NCBI GenBank assembly: GCA_965652145.1
Contig: CBFGTV010000061.1
Location: 1 to 20,564 of the forward strand
DNA length: 20,564 bases
Origin: CBFGTV01 sp965652145
GTDB lineage: Bacteria > Bacillota > Clostridia > Peptostreptococcales > Natronincolaceae
Direction of reading: 5' to 3'
The notes beneath the pieces are model-generated. The model saw only the letters and a list, made by a program, of their open reading frames with translations. It did not search any database and had not been told where the DNA came from. The position numbers and the translations under genes were made by a program. Every line of letters starts with the position of its first letter. The stretch's first letter is position 1. Below, one piece after another: positions 6,102 through 13,910 of the stretch.

Positions 6102-7772
6102 TTGGCATATCAAGCTCTATATAGAAGATTTAGGCCAGTTGTTTTTGAAGATGTGGTGGGACAAGGCAGCATTGTGACTACCTTAAAAAATCAAATCAAA
6201 ACCTCTAAAATTTCCCATGCCTATCTTTTTTCCGGCACCAGAGGAACCGGAAAAACCTCCACAGCGAAGATTTTTGCCAGAGCGGTAAATTGCTTGAGTC
6301 CTGTTGATGAAAACCCCTGTAATAAATGTGAGGTTTGCAGGGGCATTATGACAGAAAATATAATGGATGTACTGGAAATAGATGCCGCCTCAAACAATGG
6401 AGTCGACCATATTCGAGAAATACGTGAGAATGTTAAGTACCCACCTTCAAAGGGGAAATATAAGGTCTACATCATTGACGAGGTTCATATGCTAAGTGGA
6501 GGTGCCTTCAATGCACTGTTAAAAACCCTTGAAGAGCCTCCCTCCCATGTGATCTTTATATTAGCCACCACTGAGCCCCACAAGCTGCCGGCCACCATTT
6601 TGTCACGGTGTCAGCGTTTTGATTTTAAGCCTGTGAAGCTGCCGGAAATTGTTGGACTCTTAACCCGTATTTGTCAGGCCACAGAAATTTCCTTTGAAGA
6701 AAAGGCGTTGAGGGTTATTGCACAGAATGGAAAGGGAAGCCTGCGGGACTCTTTAAGCATTTTGGAGCAATGTATGGGCTTTAGTAAAGGGAATTTAACC
6801 TATAATGAAGTAATCAACACCCTGGGACTTACCGATGAAGAGGTTCTGTATCAGCTGGCCCAGGCCATAAAGCAAAGGAATCCTGGTGGGGCCCTGGAGA
6901 TGATTCAGAGCCTAATTGCAGAGGGTAAGGATGTTCAATTGCTAATTAAGGATTTGATTACTCATTTTAGACAGCTTCTGATGCTGAAGCTAAAGGTGGA
7001 ATCAGATAGCTTTTTCTGTACCGGGGAGATTCAGGAAATGCTGACTGAACAGAGCGGACAGTTTACTGAGGAGGAGCTGACAAGATGTATTTATCAGCTT
7101 TCTGATGCAGAAGGAAAGGCAAAATATGCAGCACAGCCCCAAATTATACTGGAGGTTGTGATTGTGACCCTATGCCGACCAGAAACGGAAAATTCCCTAG
7201 AGGCCTTAAGCCTTAGAATAGATGCCCTTGAGGCTGCCATTAAGAATGGAAATATAAAGACAGCGGCTGCCGTCAATGAGGATATTCATAAGACAAGACA
7301 GCAGCTAACACAAAGGGCTGTTAAGGCCGCTGAAAAGAATAGTTCTGAAGCAGTTGTTAATAATAATGAAATAAAGGCCCAGCCGCCAGAGGCAAAGGAT
7401 GCCCCTGTTTCAACAAGCCCGCCTGATTTAAAGGTAATACAGGGAAGGTGGAATGATATTCTTGAATCTCTAAGATTGAAGAAGAAGGCACAAATAAAGG
7501 CCTTTTTAATGGAGGGGCAGCCCGTAGACCTGCAGGGAGACCGTTTGGTGATTAGCTTTCGAGATGGCTTTGGCTTTCATCGCGAGGCCCTTGACAAGGA
7601 TAAAAACAAAGAGATCATATGTAGTGAAATCATGGAAATTACCGGCCAACGGGTGAGCCTGTCCTTTGTTATGGAAAATCAGCTGGGTAATTTTCAGCCC
7701 CAGGAGGCTGACCCCATTGATGAGCTGAAGGAAATGCTGCCCAGGGGAATGTTGGAAATTATAGAGGAGTAG
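6102..7772 (+). CDS. dnaX: DNA polymerase III subunit gamma/tau
   Basis: DnaX is the clamp-loader ATPase subunit of the replicative polymerase. Visible are Walker A GTRGTGKT (residues 45-52), a zinc-binding set C64, C73, C76, C79, Walker B/DEVHMLS (about 126), the sensor/arginine-finger region ILSRCQRFDF, and GSLRDSLSILEQ (sensor 2). The C-terminal part (after about residue 370) is a charged linker followed by a folded tau domain, as in full-length tau; I saw no A-AAA-AAG slippery site for a shortened gamma. I prefer the TTG at 6102 over the GTG at 6093. It gives the family start MAYQALYRRFRP and leaves AGGTG (6091-6095) as a properly spaced ribosome binding site, which the GTG would overlap. 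The length is 556 residues. It heads the dnaX-ybaB-recR cluster. Confidence 0.96.
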   Translation: MAYQALYRRFRPVVFEDVVGQGSIVTTLKNQIKTSKISHAYLFSGTRGTGKTSTAKIFARAVNCLSPVDENPCNKCEVCRGIMTENIMDVLEIDAASNNGVDHIREIRENVKYPPSKGKYKVYIIDEVHMLSGGAFNALLKTLEEPPSHVIFILATTEPHKLPATILSRCQRFDFKPVKLPEIVGLLTRICQATEISFEEKALRVIAQNGKGSLRDSLSILEQCMGFSKGNLTYNEVINTLGLTDEEVLYQLAQAIKQRNPGGALEMIQSLIAEGKDVQLLIKDLITHFRQLLMLKLKVESDSFFCTGEIQEMLTEQSGQFTEEELTRCIYQLSDAEGKAKYAAQPQIILEVVIVTLCRPETENSLEALSLRIDALEAAIKNGNIKTAAAVNEDIHKTRQQLTQRAVKAAEKNSSEAVVNNNEIKAQPPEAKDAPVSTSPPDLKVIQGRWNDILESLRLKKKAQIKAFLMEGQPVDLQGDRLVISFRDGFGFHREALDKDKNKEIICSEIMEITGQRVSLSFVMENQLGNFQPQEADPIDELKEMLPRGMLEIIEE

Positions 7773-7790
7773 CAAGGTTGGAAAAATTTA

Positions 7791-7799
7791 TGATATAAT
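7791..7799 (+). promoter_or_regulatory. Extended -10 promoter for ybaB-recR
   Basis: TGATATAAT (7791-7799) lies in the 91-nt gap after dnaX and again has the TGn extension without an evident -35 box. It would allow ybaB and recR to be transcribed independently of dnaX, with a leader of about 58 nt. Confidence 0.5.
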
Positions 7800-7863
7800 A
7801 CTCCTTGAAAGTGAGCTAAAATATTTCAGGGGAAGAATTAATATAATGATAGGAGGAGTTTAC

Positions 7864-8208
7864 ATGGCAAAAAGAGGATTTCAAGGAATGGGTGGAATGC
7901 CTAATATGAATAATATGATGAAGCAGGTTCAACAAATGCAAAAGAAGATGGAGCAAACCCAGGAGGAATTAAACAATCGTGAGTTTGAAACCAGTGCAGG
8001 TGGCGGAGCCGTAACCGTTAAAATTAATGGTAAAAAAGAAGTTTTAGCAATTGAGATTAAACCAGAGGTAGTTGACCCAGAGGATGTGGAAATGCTGCAG
8101 GATTTGGTGATGGCAGCAGTCAATGAGGCCATTAGAACGGCTGAAGAAGTGGTAACAAAGGAAATGTCAAAGATTACAGGTAATATCAGTTTACCCGGTT
8201 TATTTTAA
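7864..8208 (+). CDS. YbaB/EbfC family nucleoid-associated protein
   Basis: This 114-residue protein has the family layout: a Met/Gln-rich N-terminal helix (MKQVQQMQKKMEQTQEELNN), the strand FETSAGGGAVTVKINGKKEVLAIEI, and a C-terminal helical part with LVMAAVNEAIRTAEEV. YbaB/EbfC dimers bind DNA as tweezers; the gene almost always lies between dnaX and recR, as here. The ATG at 7864 is chosen because AGGAGG (7851-7856) sits eight bases before it; an in-frame ATG at 7846 would lie upstream of that site. RecR follows after 20 bases, so the two are co-transcribed. Confidence 0.95.
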   Translation: MAKRGFQGMGGMPNMNNMMKQVQQMQKKMEQTQEELNNREFETSAGGGAVTVKINGKKEVLAIEIKPEVVDPEDVEMLQDLVMAAVNEAIRTAEEVVTKEMSKITGNISLPGLF

Positions 8209-8228
8209 TTGAAGGCCTGGTGGACTAA

Positions 8229-8828
8229 ATGAATTATTATTCAGCACCCATTGCCGCCCTGATTGAAGAGTTCAGTAAATTACCCGGAATTGGTAGAAAA
8301 ACTGCTCAACGATTAGCCTTCCATGTTATCAGCCAACCCCAGGATTCTGTTGAAAGGTTGTCGGATGCAATAATTAATGCAAAGCGAAGCGTAAGGTATT
8401 GTAATATTTGTACAAACCTGACGGATCAAGAGGTCTGTTCTATTTGCAGTGATCAATCTCGCCATAAGGAATTGATCTGTGTGGTTGAAGACCCTCGAGA
8501 CGTGGTGGCCATGGAAAAAACAAAGGAGTTTCGGGGCTATTATCATGTATTGCATGGGGCCATTTCTCCCCTTGACGGAATCGGCCCGGAGGATATTAAA
8601 ATAAAGGAGCTGTTAAGCCGAATTGGAGCAGATCCCGTTGAAGAGATTATTTTAGCAACAAACCCCAATATAGAGGGAGAAGCCACTGCTATGTACATAG
8701 CCAGGCTGCTAAAGCCTATGGGCATAAAGGTAACTCGTATTGCCCACGGTATACCTGTGGGGGGAGACCTGGAGTATGCCGATGAGGTGACCTTAACCAA
8801 GGCCCTGGAGGGGCGTCGTGAGCTGTAG
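8229..8828 (+). CDS. recR: Recombination mediator RecR
   Basis: This 199-residue protein has the normal RecR length and layout. There is an N-terminal helix-hairpin-helix (LPGIGRKTAQRLAFHVI, residues about 18-34), a C4 zinc finger (C58, C61, C70, C73), a Toprim domain beginning LICVVEDPRDVVAMEKT with the acidic residues in place, and the C-terminal AHGIPVGGDLEYADEVTLTKALEGRR. RecR acts with RecO (and RecF) to load RecA on single-stranded DNA during gap repair. It follows ybaB by 20 bases and is followed by a strong terminator. bofA and the rRNA genes that can follow recR in relatives are not seen. Confidence 0.97.
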   Translation: MNYYSAPIAALIEEFSKLPGIGRKTAQRLAFHVISQPQDSVERLSDAIINAKRSVRYCNICTNLTDQEVCSICSDQSRHKELICVVEDPRDVVAMEKTKEFRGYYHVLHGAISPLDGIGPEDIKIKELLSRIGADPVEEIILATNPNIEGEATAMYIARLLKPMGIKVTRIAHGIPVGGDLEYADEVTLTKALEGRREL

Positions 8829-8911
8829 TAATTTAATTGAAGACTTGAATTTACAATAAATTTCTTTTAAAAAGCAAAATGTCTGAAACAAGAAAATGAA
8901 GTACTGCTAGG

Positions 8912-8958
8912 AAACATGGCTCAAGCGGAATAAGACATCTCCGTTAAGCCATGTTTTT
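8912..8958 (+). terminator. Terminator of the dnaX-ybaB-recR cluster
   Basis: AAACATGGCT and AGCCATGTTTT form the lower stem, and AGCGGA/TCCGTT (one G-T wobble) the upper stem, followed by a T run to 8958. In the remaining spacer to 9220 I see only a weak promoter at 9136-9164. Confidence 0.85.
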
Positions 8959-9135
8959 ATATTAGATAAAGATATAGAAAAGGCTTTAGTAAAATATATA
9001 TGGCGGTTACCCAAAGCTAAAATTTATAGGACTCGTTTCTATCCTCTGAATATTAAAGCGGGATGGAGATAGTGTCATGTAAGGTCTGCATTCTAATGAT
9101 GAAATAGTAATAAAATATTTTTTAATATCTGCTAG

Positions 9136-9164
9136 TTTATTGTAAAGAAAATTTAGTGTACAAT
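9136..9164 (+). promoter_or_regulatory. Possible promoter for the coiled-coil protein gene
   Basis: TTTATT (9136-9141) and TACAAT (9159-9164) are 17 bases apart. The -35 box is weak. A start near 9171 would give a leader of about 50 nt. Confidence 0.35.
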
Positions 9165-9220
9165 AATAATAGGATTTATTTGAAATGATATACATAAATA
9201 AGGGGGAAGGGGGAGTTTGT

Positions 9221-9601
9221 ATGGCTGATGATAAGGTATTTGAATTGTTATCAAAAATGTATGGTGAAATGCAATTAAAATTTGACCAAATTGATAAAAG
9301 ATTTGACGAAGTAGATAAAAGGTTTGATGGAGTAGATAAAAGATTTAATGAAGTAGACAAAAGATTTAACGAAGTAGACAAAAGATTTGATGAAGTAGAC
9401 AAAAGATTTGATAAAATTGAGGGGAAGGTAACAACCTTAGAATTTGAGCTGAAGGATACAAAAGCAACTTTAATGGATGGATATACTACCCTATACGAGA
9501 AAATAACTGTATTAGAGGATAAGGTTGATAAATTGTCTGATAGAGTGGATGGTCAAAGTGTTGAGATAAGAGTAATAAAAAATGATAGACTGGCTAAGTG
9601 A
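9221..9601 (+). CDS. Small heptad-repeat coiled-coil protein, function unknown
   Basis: This 126-residue, highly charged protein consists almost wholly of predicted coiled coil. After a short start (MADDKVFELLSKMYGEMQLK) come seven heptads of the form F-[DN]-x-[VI]-D-K-R, then a less regular heptad region (KVTTLEFELKDTKATLMDGY to VDKLSDRVDGQ). There is no signal peptide or membrane segment, so it is presumably a cytosolic oligomer. Similar small DKRFDEVDKRF proteins are common in Clostridia and Bacilli without known function. The ATG at 9221 is chosen over an in-frame ATG at 9185 because AGGGGGAG lies just before it. It is monocistronic, between its own promoter and terminator. Confidence 0.75.
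   Translation: MADDKVFELLSKMYGEMQLKFDQIDKRFDEVDKRFDGVDKRFNEVDKRFNEVDKRFDEVDKRFDKIEGKVTTLEFELKDTKATLMDGYTTLYEKITVLEDKVDKLSDRVDGQSVEIRVIKNDRLAK
9281..9427 (+). repeat. Seven tandem 21-bp repeats inside the coiled-coil gene
   Basis: Seven units of 21 bp start at 9281, 9302, 9323, 9344, 9365, 9386 and 9407, each encoding one heptad. The central units are nearly identical at the DNA level (for example units at 9344 and 9365 differ by very few bases), suggesting recent duplication or copy-number change. The unit length keeps the frame, so gain or loss only changes rod length. Confidence 0.9.
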
Positions 9602-9647
9602 TTGAAAAGAAGGTGTAGTTTAAAAAAAGAATACATAATTTCACTAG

Positions 9648-9675
9648 AAATCACACTTTATAGGGTGTGATTTTT
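9648..9675 (+). terminator. Terminator of the coiled-coil protein gene
   Basis: AAATCACAC (9648-9656) pairs with GTGTGATTT (9665-9673), followed by further T residues and an AT-rich tail. Confidence 0.85.
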
Positions 9676-9742
9676 AATTTGCTAAGGGGTTTCTTGCAAT
9701 TCCTTTGGCGAAGTGTTATCTTATTCATAAGGAAAAACCTAC

Positions 9743-11578
9743 GTGACTGCTATGATAGAAGATAACACTTTTATTAAATTGCCTAACAACAGATTAACAT
9801 ATACACTAGATAGTGAAATGAGGGGATTGTCTATGTTACTTCAAAAAGTCGCCCAAGGGGTTCAACAGATAGCGGAAGCTATTGCGGCTACTGTTAATAG
9901 TAATGTTACTATTGTAGATTCAAATCTAGTTCGGGTAGCAGGGACAGGTCCTTATCAAAAAAAGATCCAAAATTATATTCCCCATGGATCTGCCTTTATC
10001 AAAGTACTTACCAGCAAAGAAACTATTCTTATTGAAAATCCGGGAAAAGGAAATGTTTGTTTAAATTGCACTTCAAGGGATAATTGTATAGAAACCTTTC
10101 AAATCTGTACACCAATAATCTGGCAGGATCAAGCTATTGGTGTTATTGGTATTTTTGCCTTTAACGAGAAACAAAAGAAATACCTGCAGGAAAGACAGGA
10201 GAACTTCCTAATCTTTTTAAAGAAAATGTCGGAGCTTTTGGCCAGCAAAGTAGGAGAGGCGGTTCTTTATGAGGAAATAGCAGCTAATAATAAGGAGCTG
10301 GATGCTGTTATTCAAAATGTGAATCAAGGTGTTATCTGTGTTAATGCCAAAGGTAAAATCAAAAACATTAATCCTAAAGCCATTAATTTATTGGGGCTTT
10401 CTCAATCCACAATAGAGTTAACGGAAATGTATATTCAAGATATTTGGCCTGGATCCTTAATGTTAAAGGCGATAGAAAAAAACCAGGATATATTGGACAA
10501 GGAAGAGTATTTTAAAGAAAGCGGTTTTTTAACAACGGTAAAGCTAATCTATCAGGAGGGTAATATTTCAAGGGCTGTATGTACCTTCACCGATCTGGAA
10601 AACATTCAGAAATTTGCCTTTCGAGCAAGGGAGAAAAACAGAGATTTCAATTTTGACAATATCATTGGAGTCAGTTCTAAGCTTAATGAAATAAAGAAAA
10701 GAGCCAGACAAGTGGCTAATTTTGATTCCACAACACTTATTGTGGGAGAAAGTGGAACAGGAAAAGAAATTTTTGCAAGGGCAATTCACAATGCCAGCCC
10801 TAGGGCTGATCATGCCTTTATCGGTATTAACTGTAGTGCTATTCCAGAAACGTTGTTGGAAAGTGAGCTTTTTGGCTATGAAACAGGGGCCTTCACAGGG
10901 GCCAATAGTAAGGGAAAGCCAGGAAAAATTGAATTGGCCAACAAGGGAACCTTTTTCCTAGATGAAATAGGAGACATGCCGTTATTTTTACAGGCGAAAT
11001 TATTAAGGGTTTTGCAGGACAGAAGGGTAACAAAGATAGGAGGCGTAAAGCCTATCGAGTTGGATGTACGAATCATGGCGGCAACCAATAGAAATTTGGA
11101 GGAGTTAATTGAAAAAAAGATGTTTAGAGAAGATCTATACTATCGTTTAAATGTTATTCCCATCTATTTGCCGCCCCTTCGAGAAAGACAGGAGGATATT
11201 CCCGTAATTGCAGAGCATTTTTTAAATACCTATAATAAAAAATTCCAAAAAAGCATCCGGGGCTTTACTGAAGATGCAATGGAGTTTTTACTAAGTTATT
11301 CCTGGCCAGGGAACGTAAGGGAACTGGAAAATATCGTTGAATATGGCATCAATTTTGCACAGGGTAGTTATATTACTCTAGAGGACATAAAGGATCGCTT
11401 CAGACCGTTTTTAGACACCAGAACTAAGACCTTAAAGGAAATGGTCAATGATTATGAAAGGGAAATCATTGCAAAATACCTGGATCGCTTCGGGTGGAGT
11501 GATGAAGGAAAAGAAAGTGCAGCCAAGGTTTTAGGAATAAGCCGGGCAACATTATACAGAAAGCTATCTCAAAAATGA
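9743..11578 (+). CDS. Sigma-54-dependent activator, CdsR-like
   Basis: This 611-residue regulator has a GAF-like N-terminal sensor domain (residues about 15-170), a PAS-like domain (about 185-290), a sigma-54 AAA+ domain (about 305-545) and a C-terminal Fis-type helix-turn-helix (ESAAKVLGISRATLYRKL). The AAA+ part has Walker A GESGTGKE (about 334-341), the sigma-54-contacting loop GAFTGA (about 382), Walker B FFLDEIGD, and the R-finger region LYYRLNVIPIYLPPLRER. Four cysteines in the sensor (C106, C109, C115, C122) may bind metal or sense thiols. It precedes a cysteine desulfidase gene that has a sigma-54 promoter, like the CdsR-CdsB pair of Clostridioides difficile. The GTG start at 9743 has AAGGA at normal spacing; an ATG at 9752 is possible. 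Confidence 0.9.
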   Translation: MTAMIEDNTFIKLPNNRLTYTLDSEMRGLSMLLQKVAQGVQQIAEAIAATVNSNVTIVDSNLVRVAGTGPYQKKIQNYIPHGSAFIKVLTSKETILIENPGKGNVCLNCTSRDNCIETFQICTPIIWQDQAIGVIGIFAFNEKQKKYLQERQENFLIFLKKMSELLASKVGEAVLYEEIAANNKELDAVIQNVNQGVICVNAKGKIKNINPKAINLLGLSQSTIELTEMYIQDIWPGSLMLKAIEKNQDILDKEEYFKESGFLTTVKLIYQEGNISRAVCTFTDLENIQKFAFRAREKNRDFNFDNIIGVSSKLNEIKKRARQVANFDSTTLIVGESGTGKEIFARAIHNASPRADHAFIGINCSAIPETLLESELFGYETGAFTGANSKGKPGKIELANKGTFFLDEIGDMPLFLQAKLLRVLQDRRVTKIGGVKPIELDVRIMAATNRNLEELIEKKMFREDLYYRLNVIPIYLPPLRERQEDIPVIAEHFLNTYNKKFQKSIRGFTEDAMEFLLSYSWPGNVRELENIVEYGINFAQGSYITLEDIKDRFRPFLDTRTKTLKEMVNDYEREIIAKYLDRFGWSDEGKESAAKVLGISRATLYRKLSQK

Positions 11579-11599
11579 GATGGTTTTTCTCTTTTTTGA
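11566..11599 (+). terminator. Weak terminator at the end of the activator gene
   Basis: ATCTCA (11566-11571) and TGAGAT (11576-11581) form a short hairpin followed by GGTTTTTCTCTTTTTT. It overlaps the stop codon region. The stem is short, so efficiency is uncertain. Confidence 0.4.
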
Positions 11600-11675
11600 G
11601 ACCTAAAAATGAAATGATATGCTTCCAAATCTAAATAAAGAGGGTAAATTACCAACGATGGCAAGTGACAATTAA

Positions 11676-11692
11676 TTGGCATAAAAATTGCT
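11676..11692 (+). promoter_or_regulatory. Sigma-54 (-24/-12) promoter of the cysteine desulfidase gene
   Basis: TTGGCATAAAAATTGCT matches the RpoN consensus, with the invariant GG (11678-11679) and GC (11690-11691) exactly 12 bases apart. Start is predicted near 11703, 37 nt before the ATG. The activator gene just upstream has the GAFTGA motif needed to open such promoters. Confidence 0.9.
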
Positions 11693-11739
11693 CATAGTTT
11701 TCAGTGTACTTTAACAATTAAAAAAGGAGGTAAGAAACT

Positions 11740-13029
11740 ATGGATCCAAGTGAGATTTTAAATAGGTTAAAGGAGGAAGTTGTTCAGGCCATGGGCTGTA
11801 CAGAGCCCGTTGCAATTGCCCTTACTGCTGCCCACGCCTTTAAATTGGTGCAGGGAAAAGTAGAAAATATAAAATTAAATGTAAGCTGTAATATTTATAA
11901 AAATGCTAAGGCTGTTGGTATCCCTGGAACAGTGCATACGGGGGTAGAAATAGCTGCGGCCTTAGGGGTTTCCATCAGCAAACCAACCTATGATCTGAAT
12001 ATTTTATCTTCACTGACGAAGGCTGATTTAGAGAGCGCACTGCAATTACAGAAGAAGACCCCTGTTGAAGTAGAGGTGTTGTATGATTCACCAAAGGTTT
12101 ATATTGATGTGAAGATCAATACTGATAAAGGCATTAGCAGGGCCATAACCTCAGGTCGGCATACTAGCCTGGTACTGCTTCAGAGAGGAGAGGAGATCCT
12201 GCTTGATAAGAGAGATCAAGAAAACATCTGTAAAGAAATCGTTGGACTAACTAACCATACATTAAGAGAATTAATAGAAAAGGTTTTAAGCATACCCACT
12301 TCTTCTCTGGAGTTTCTGCAAAAAGGGATTGAATTAAATATGGCTATGGCTGAAGCCGGGTTAAAGATGAACAGGGGAATGAAGATAGGAAGCTGCTGGA
12401 AAAGCCTAACAGAAAGAGGCCTTTTAGGCACTGATTTAAACAACGATATCTCATGCTATACGGCAGCAGCCTGCGATGCTCGAATGGATGGTGTTCAATT
12501 ACCTGTTATGAGCAGTGCTGGAAGTGGTAATCATGGGTTAGTAACGATTATTCCTATCGCCAGGGCGGCGGAGCGTCTGAAGGTTCCCCATGAAAGAGTA
12601 ATGCAGGCCTTAGCCATAAGTCATTTAGTAAATATTTATATAAAAGAGTTTACCGGAAGATTATCTCCAATATGCGGATGTAGCGTAGCCGCCGGTGCTG
12701 GGGCCAGTGCTGGGCTTACTTATCTTTTAGGGGGAGGAATGGAGGATATCGATAGGGCTATTGTTAATATTATATCTAGCTTAGCGGGGATGATTTGTGA
12801 TGGGGGGAAGGTAGGCTGTGCTTTAAAGCTTTCTGCCAGCGCCAGTATGGCTTGGCAAGGGGCCCTTTTAGCCCGGGAGGGAATAAAGGTTCCAGCAGGT
12901 AATGGAATTGTAGCGGCTACCCTGGAGGAAACCTTACGAAATCTAGGCAAGGTAAGCCAGGAGGGAATGGCACAGGTAGATAAAAGTGTAATTTTAGCCA
13001 TGGATAGCCAATGCTTAGAGCTAGTTTAG
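11740..13029 (+). CDS. cdsB: L-cysteine desulfidase (CdsB/CyuA, UPF0597 family)
   Basis: This enzyme splits L-cysteine into pyruvate, ammonia and sulfide using a [4Fe-4S] cluster rather than PLP. The 429-residue protein has the family start with AMGCTEPVAIALTAA (catalytic-type Cys20), the central AGSGNHGLVTIIPI, and C-terminal cysteines C312/C314, C353 and C360. The spacing of these matches the cluster ligands described for the Methanocaldococcus enzyme (C282, C322, C329, with C25 near the N-terminus). A role in serine deamination has been suggested for relatives, but the sigma-54 control and adjacent CdsR-like activator favour cysteine catabolism, as in C. difficile. AAAGGAGG precedes the ATG. 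No clear terminator follows. Confidence 0.92.
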   Translation: MDPSEILNRLKEEVVQAMGCTEPVAIALTAAHAFKLVQGKVENIKLNVSCNIYKNAKAVGIPGTVHTGVEIAAALGVSISKPTYDLNILSSLTKADLESALQLQKKTPVEVEVLYDSPKVYIDVKINTDKGISRAITSGRHTSLVLLQRGEEILLDKRDQENICKEIVGLTNHTLRELIEKVLSIPTSSLEFLQKGIELNMAMAEAGLKMNRGMKIGSCWKSLTERGLLGTDLNNDISCYTAAACDARMDGVQLPVMSSAGSGNHGLVTIIPIARAAERLKVPHERVMQALAISHLVNIYIKEFTGRLSPICGCSVAAGAGASAGLTYLLGGGMEDIDRAIVNIISSLAGMICDGGKVGCALKLSASASMAWQGALLAREGIKVPAGNGIVAATLEETLRNLGKVSQEGMAQVDKSVILAMDSQCLELV

Positions 13030-13214
13030 TATGGAAGGCCTACAGCAAATGATAGCAAATTATCTTTATTTTAAGAGCAATAGCCGGCGACTATCTTACT
13101 TAGGATTATATAATAAGTTTCATATGTGCAAAGATATTTTAGATACCAGGAGGATTTCAACAGGATAAGGCCGAATTTCTATAGATCACATTATTCAAAA
13201 AGGGGAATCAGAGA

Positions 13215-13643
13215 GTGCAGGTTAAAATATTAGCACTAGATGAAGTAAGGGAAGAAGTACTTAAATATGCAGTGATAGTCGCCTCATTTCAAAATAAGTG
13301 GATATTCGTCAGACACAGGGAAAGAAGCACCTGGGAGATACCTGGAGGCCGCAGGGAGCTTGATGAGACAATTTATGATACGGCCAAAAGAGAACTATAT
13401 GAAGAAACCGGGGCAACCGCCTTCCAATTGCAGGCGATTTGCGACTATTCTGTTAATCGTCAGGATAATTGGTCCTACGGCCGGATATTTTACAGCCAAA
13501 TCGAAGGGCTGGGGCCACTGCCCGATATGGAAATAGAGGAGGTAAGGTTTTTTGATGGACTGCCGGATCATTTAACCTATCCTGAGATACAGCCCCTGTT
13601 ATTTAATCATATATTAAACTGGAAGCAAAATAACACACTTTAG
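13215..13643 (+). CDS. Nudix family hydrolase
   Basis: This 142-residue protein carries a complete Nudix box (GX5EX7REUXEEXGU) as GRRELDETIYDTAKRELYEETGA, residues about 45-67, which binds Mg2+ and hydrolyses a nucleoside-diphosphate-linked substrate. The flanking sequence (VIVASFQNKWIFVRHRERSTWEIPGG) resembles MutT/8-oxo-dGTP-type or general NTP pyrophosphohydrolases, but the substrate cannot be assigned. The GTG start at 13215 has AGGGGA seven to eight bases before it. It stands alone between the desulfidase and a strong terminator; the 185-nt spacer before it contains a TATAAT-like box and a doubtful small open frame. Confidence 0.9.
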   Translation: MQVKILALDEVREEVLKYAVIVASFQNKWIFVRHRERSTWEIPGGRRELDETIYDTAKRELYEETGATAFQLQAICDYSVNRQDNWSYGRIFYSQIEGLGPLPDMEIEEVRFFDGLPDHLTYPEIQPLLFNHILNWKQNNTL

Positions 13644-13666
13644 AAAGCCAGAGAAAAAGAAAAACT

Positions 13667-13726
13667 AAAAAAGCCAGACCATTGGTAGGGGTAAGAAAAA
13701 ACCCAAAGCCATGGCCTGGCTTTTTA
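13667..13726 (+). terminator. Terminator after the Nudix gene
   Basis: AAAAAGCCAG (13668-13677) pairs with CTGGCTTTTT (13716-13725); CCAT/ATGG extends the stem past one mismatch. The long T-ended arm marks the boundary before the injection-like operon. Confidence 0.85.
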
Positions 13727-13746
13727 AATTTGTTACTATTTTACTA

Positions 13747-13775
13747 TTCTTTTATATATTAACATATGGTAGAAT
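13747..13775 (+). promoter_or_regulatory. Candidate promoter of the injection-like operon
   Basis: TTCTTT (13747-13752) and an extended -10 TGGTAGAAT (13767-13775) are separated by 17 bases. It would produce a leader of about 190 nt before the first gene. No better promoter is seen between 13727 and 13970. Confidence 0.38.
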
Positions 13776-13816
13776 GATTTCCAATTACAATAACATCAAA
13801 GACCTTTAATTAACAG

Positions 13817-13910
13817 GCTCAGAACCTTAATGTCATCAAAAATCAAGCAGTTGTTTTTCCTATTTTATTACTGATTAAATGTCCTAAAATTAAGGCTAAG
13901 GTACTGGGGC
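13817..13910 (+). other. Long-range inverted repeat in the operon leader
   Basis: GCTCAGAACCTTA (13817-13829) pairs with TAAGGTACTGGGGC (13897-13910), with one A-A mismatch, one G-T pair and a bulge, closing a loop of 67 nt. A further shorter repeat GGGCA/TGCCC lies at 13907-13929. These could form alternative leader structures or regulator sites. No known riboswitch is recognised. Confidence 0.35.

Noticed and set aside
6102..7772. Programmed frameshift making a short gamma form of DnaX
   Set aside because: No A-AAA-AAG type slippery site followed by a stem-loop was seen at the tau/gamma boundary.
8905..9069. Stop-free plus frame after recR ending near 9069
   Set aside because: No ATG, GTG or TTG start with a ribosome binding site, and it runs through the recR terminator; likely chance in AT-rich DNA.
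9007..9402. 131-codon minus-strand frame with LLSTSLN repeats
   Set aside because: It is the antisense reading of the 21-bp repeats in the coiled-coil gene; no ribosome binding site and low-complexity product.
9281..9427. Regular repeats resembling a CRISPR array
   Set aside because: Units are contiguous 21-bp coding repeats with no spacers, and they encode heptads in frame.
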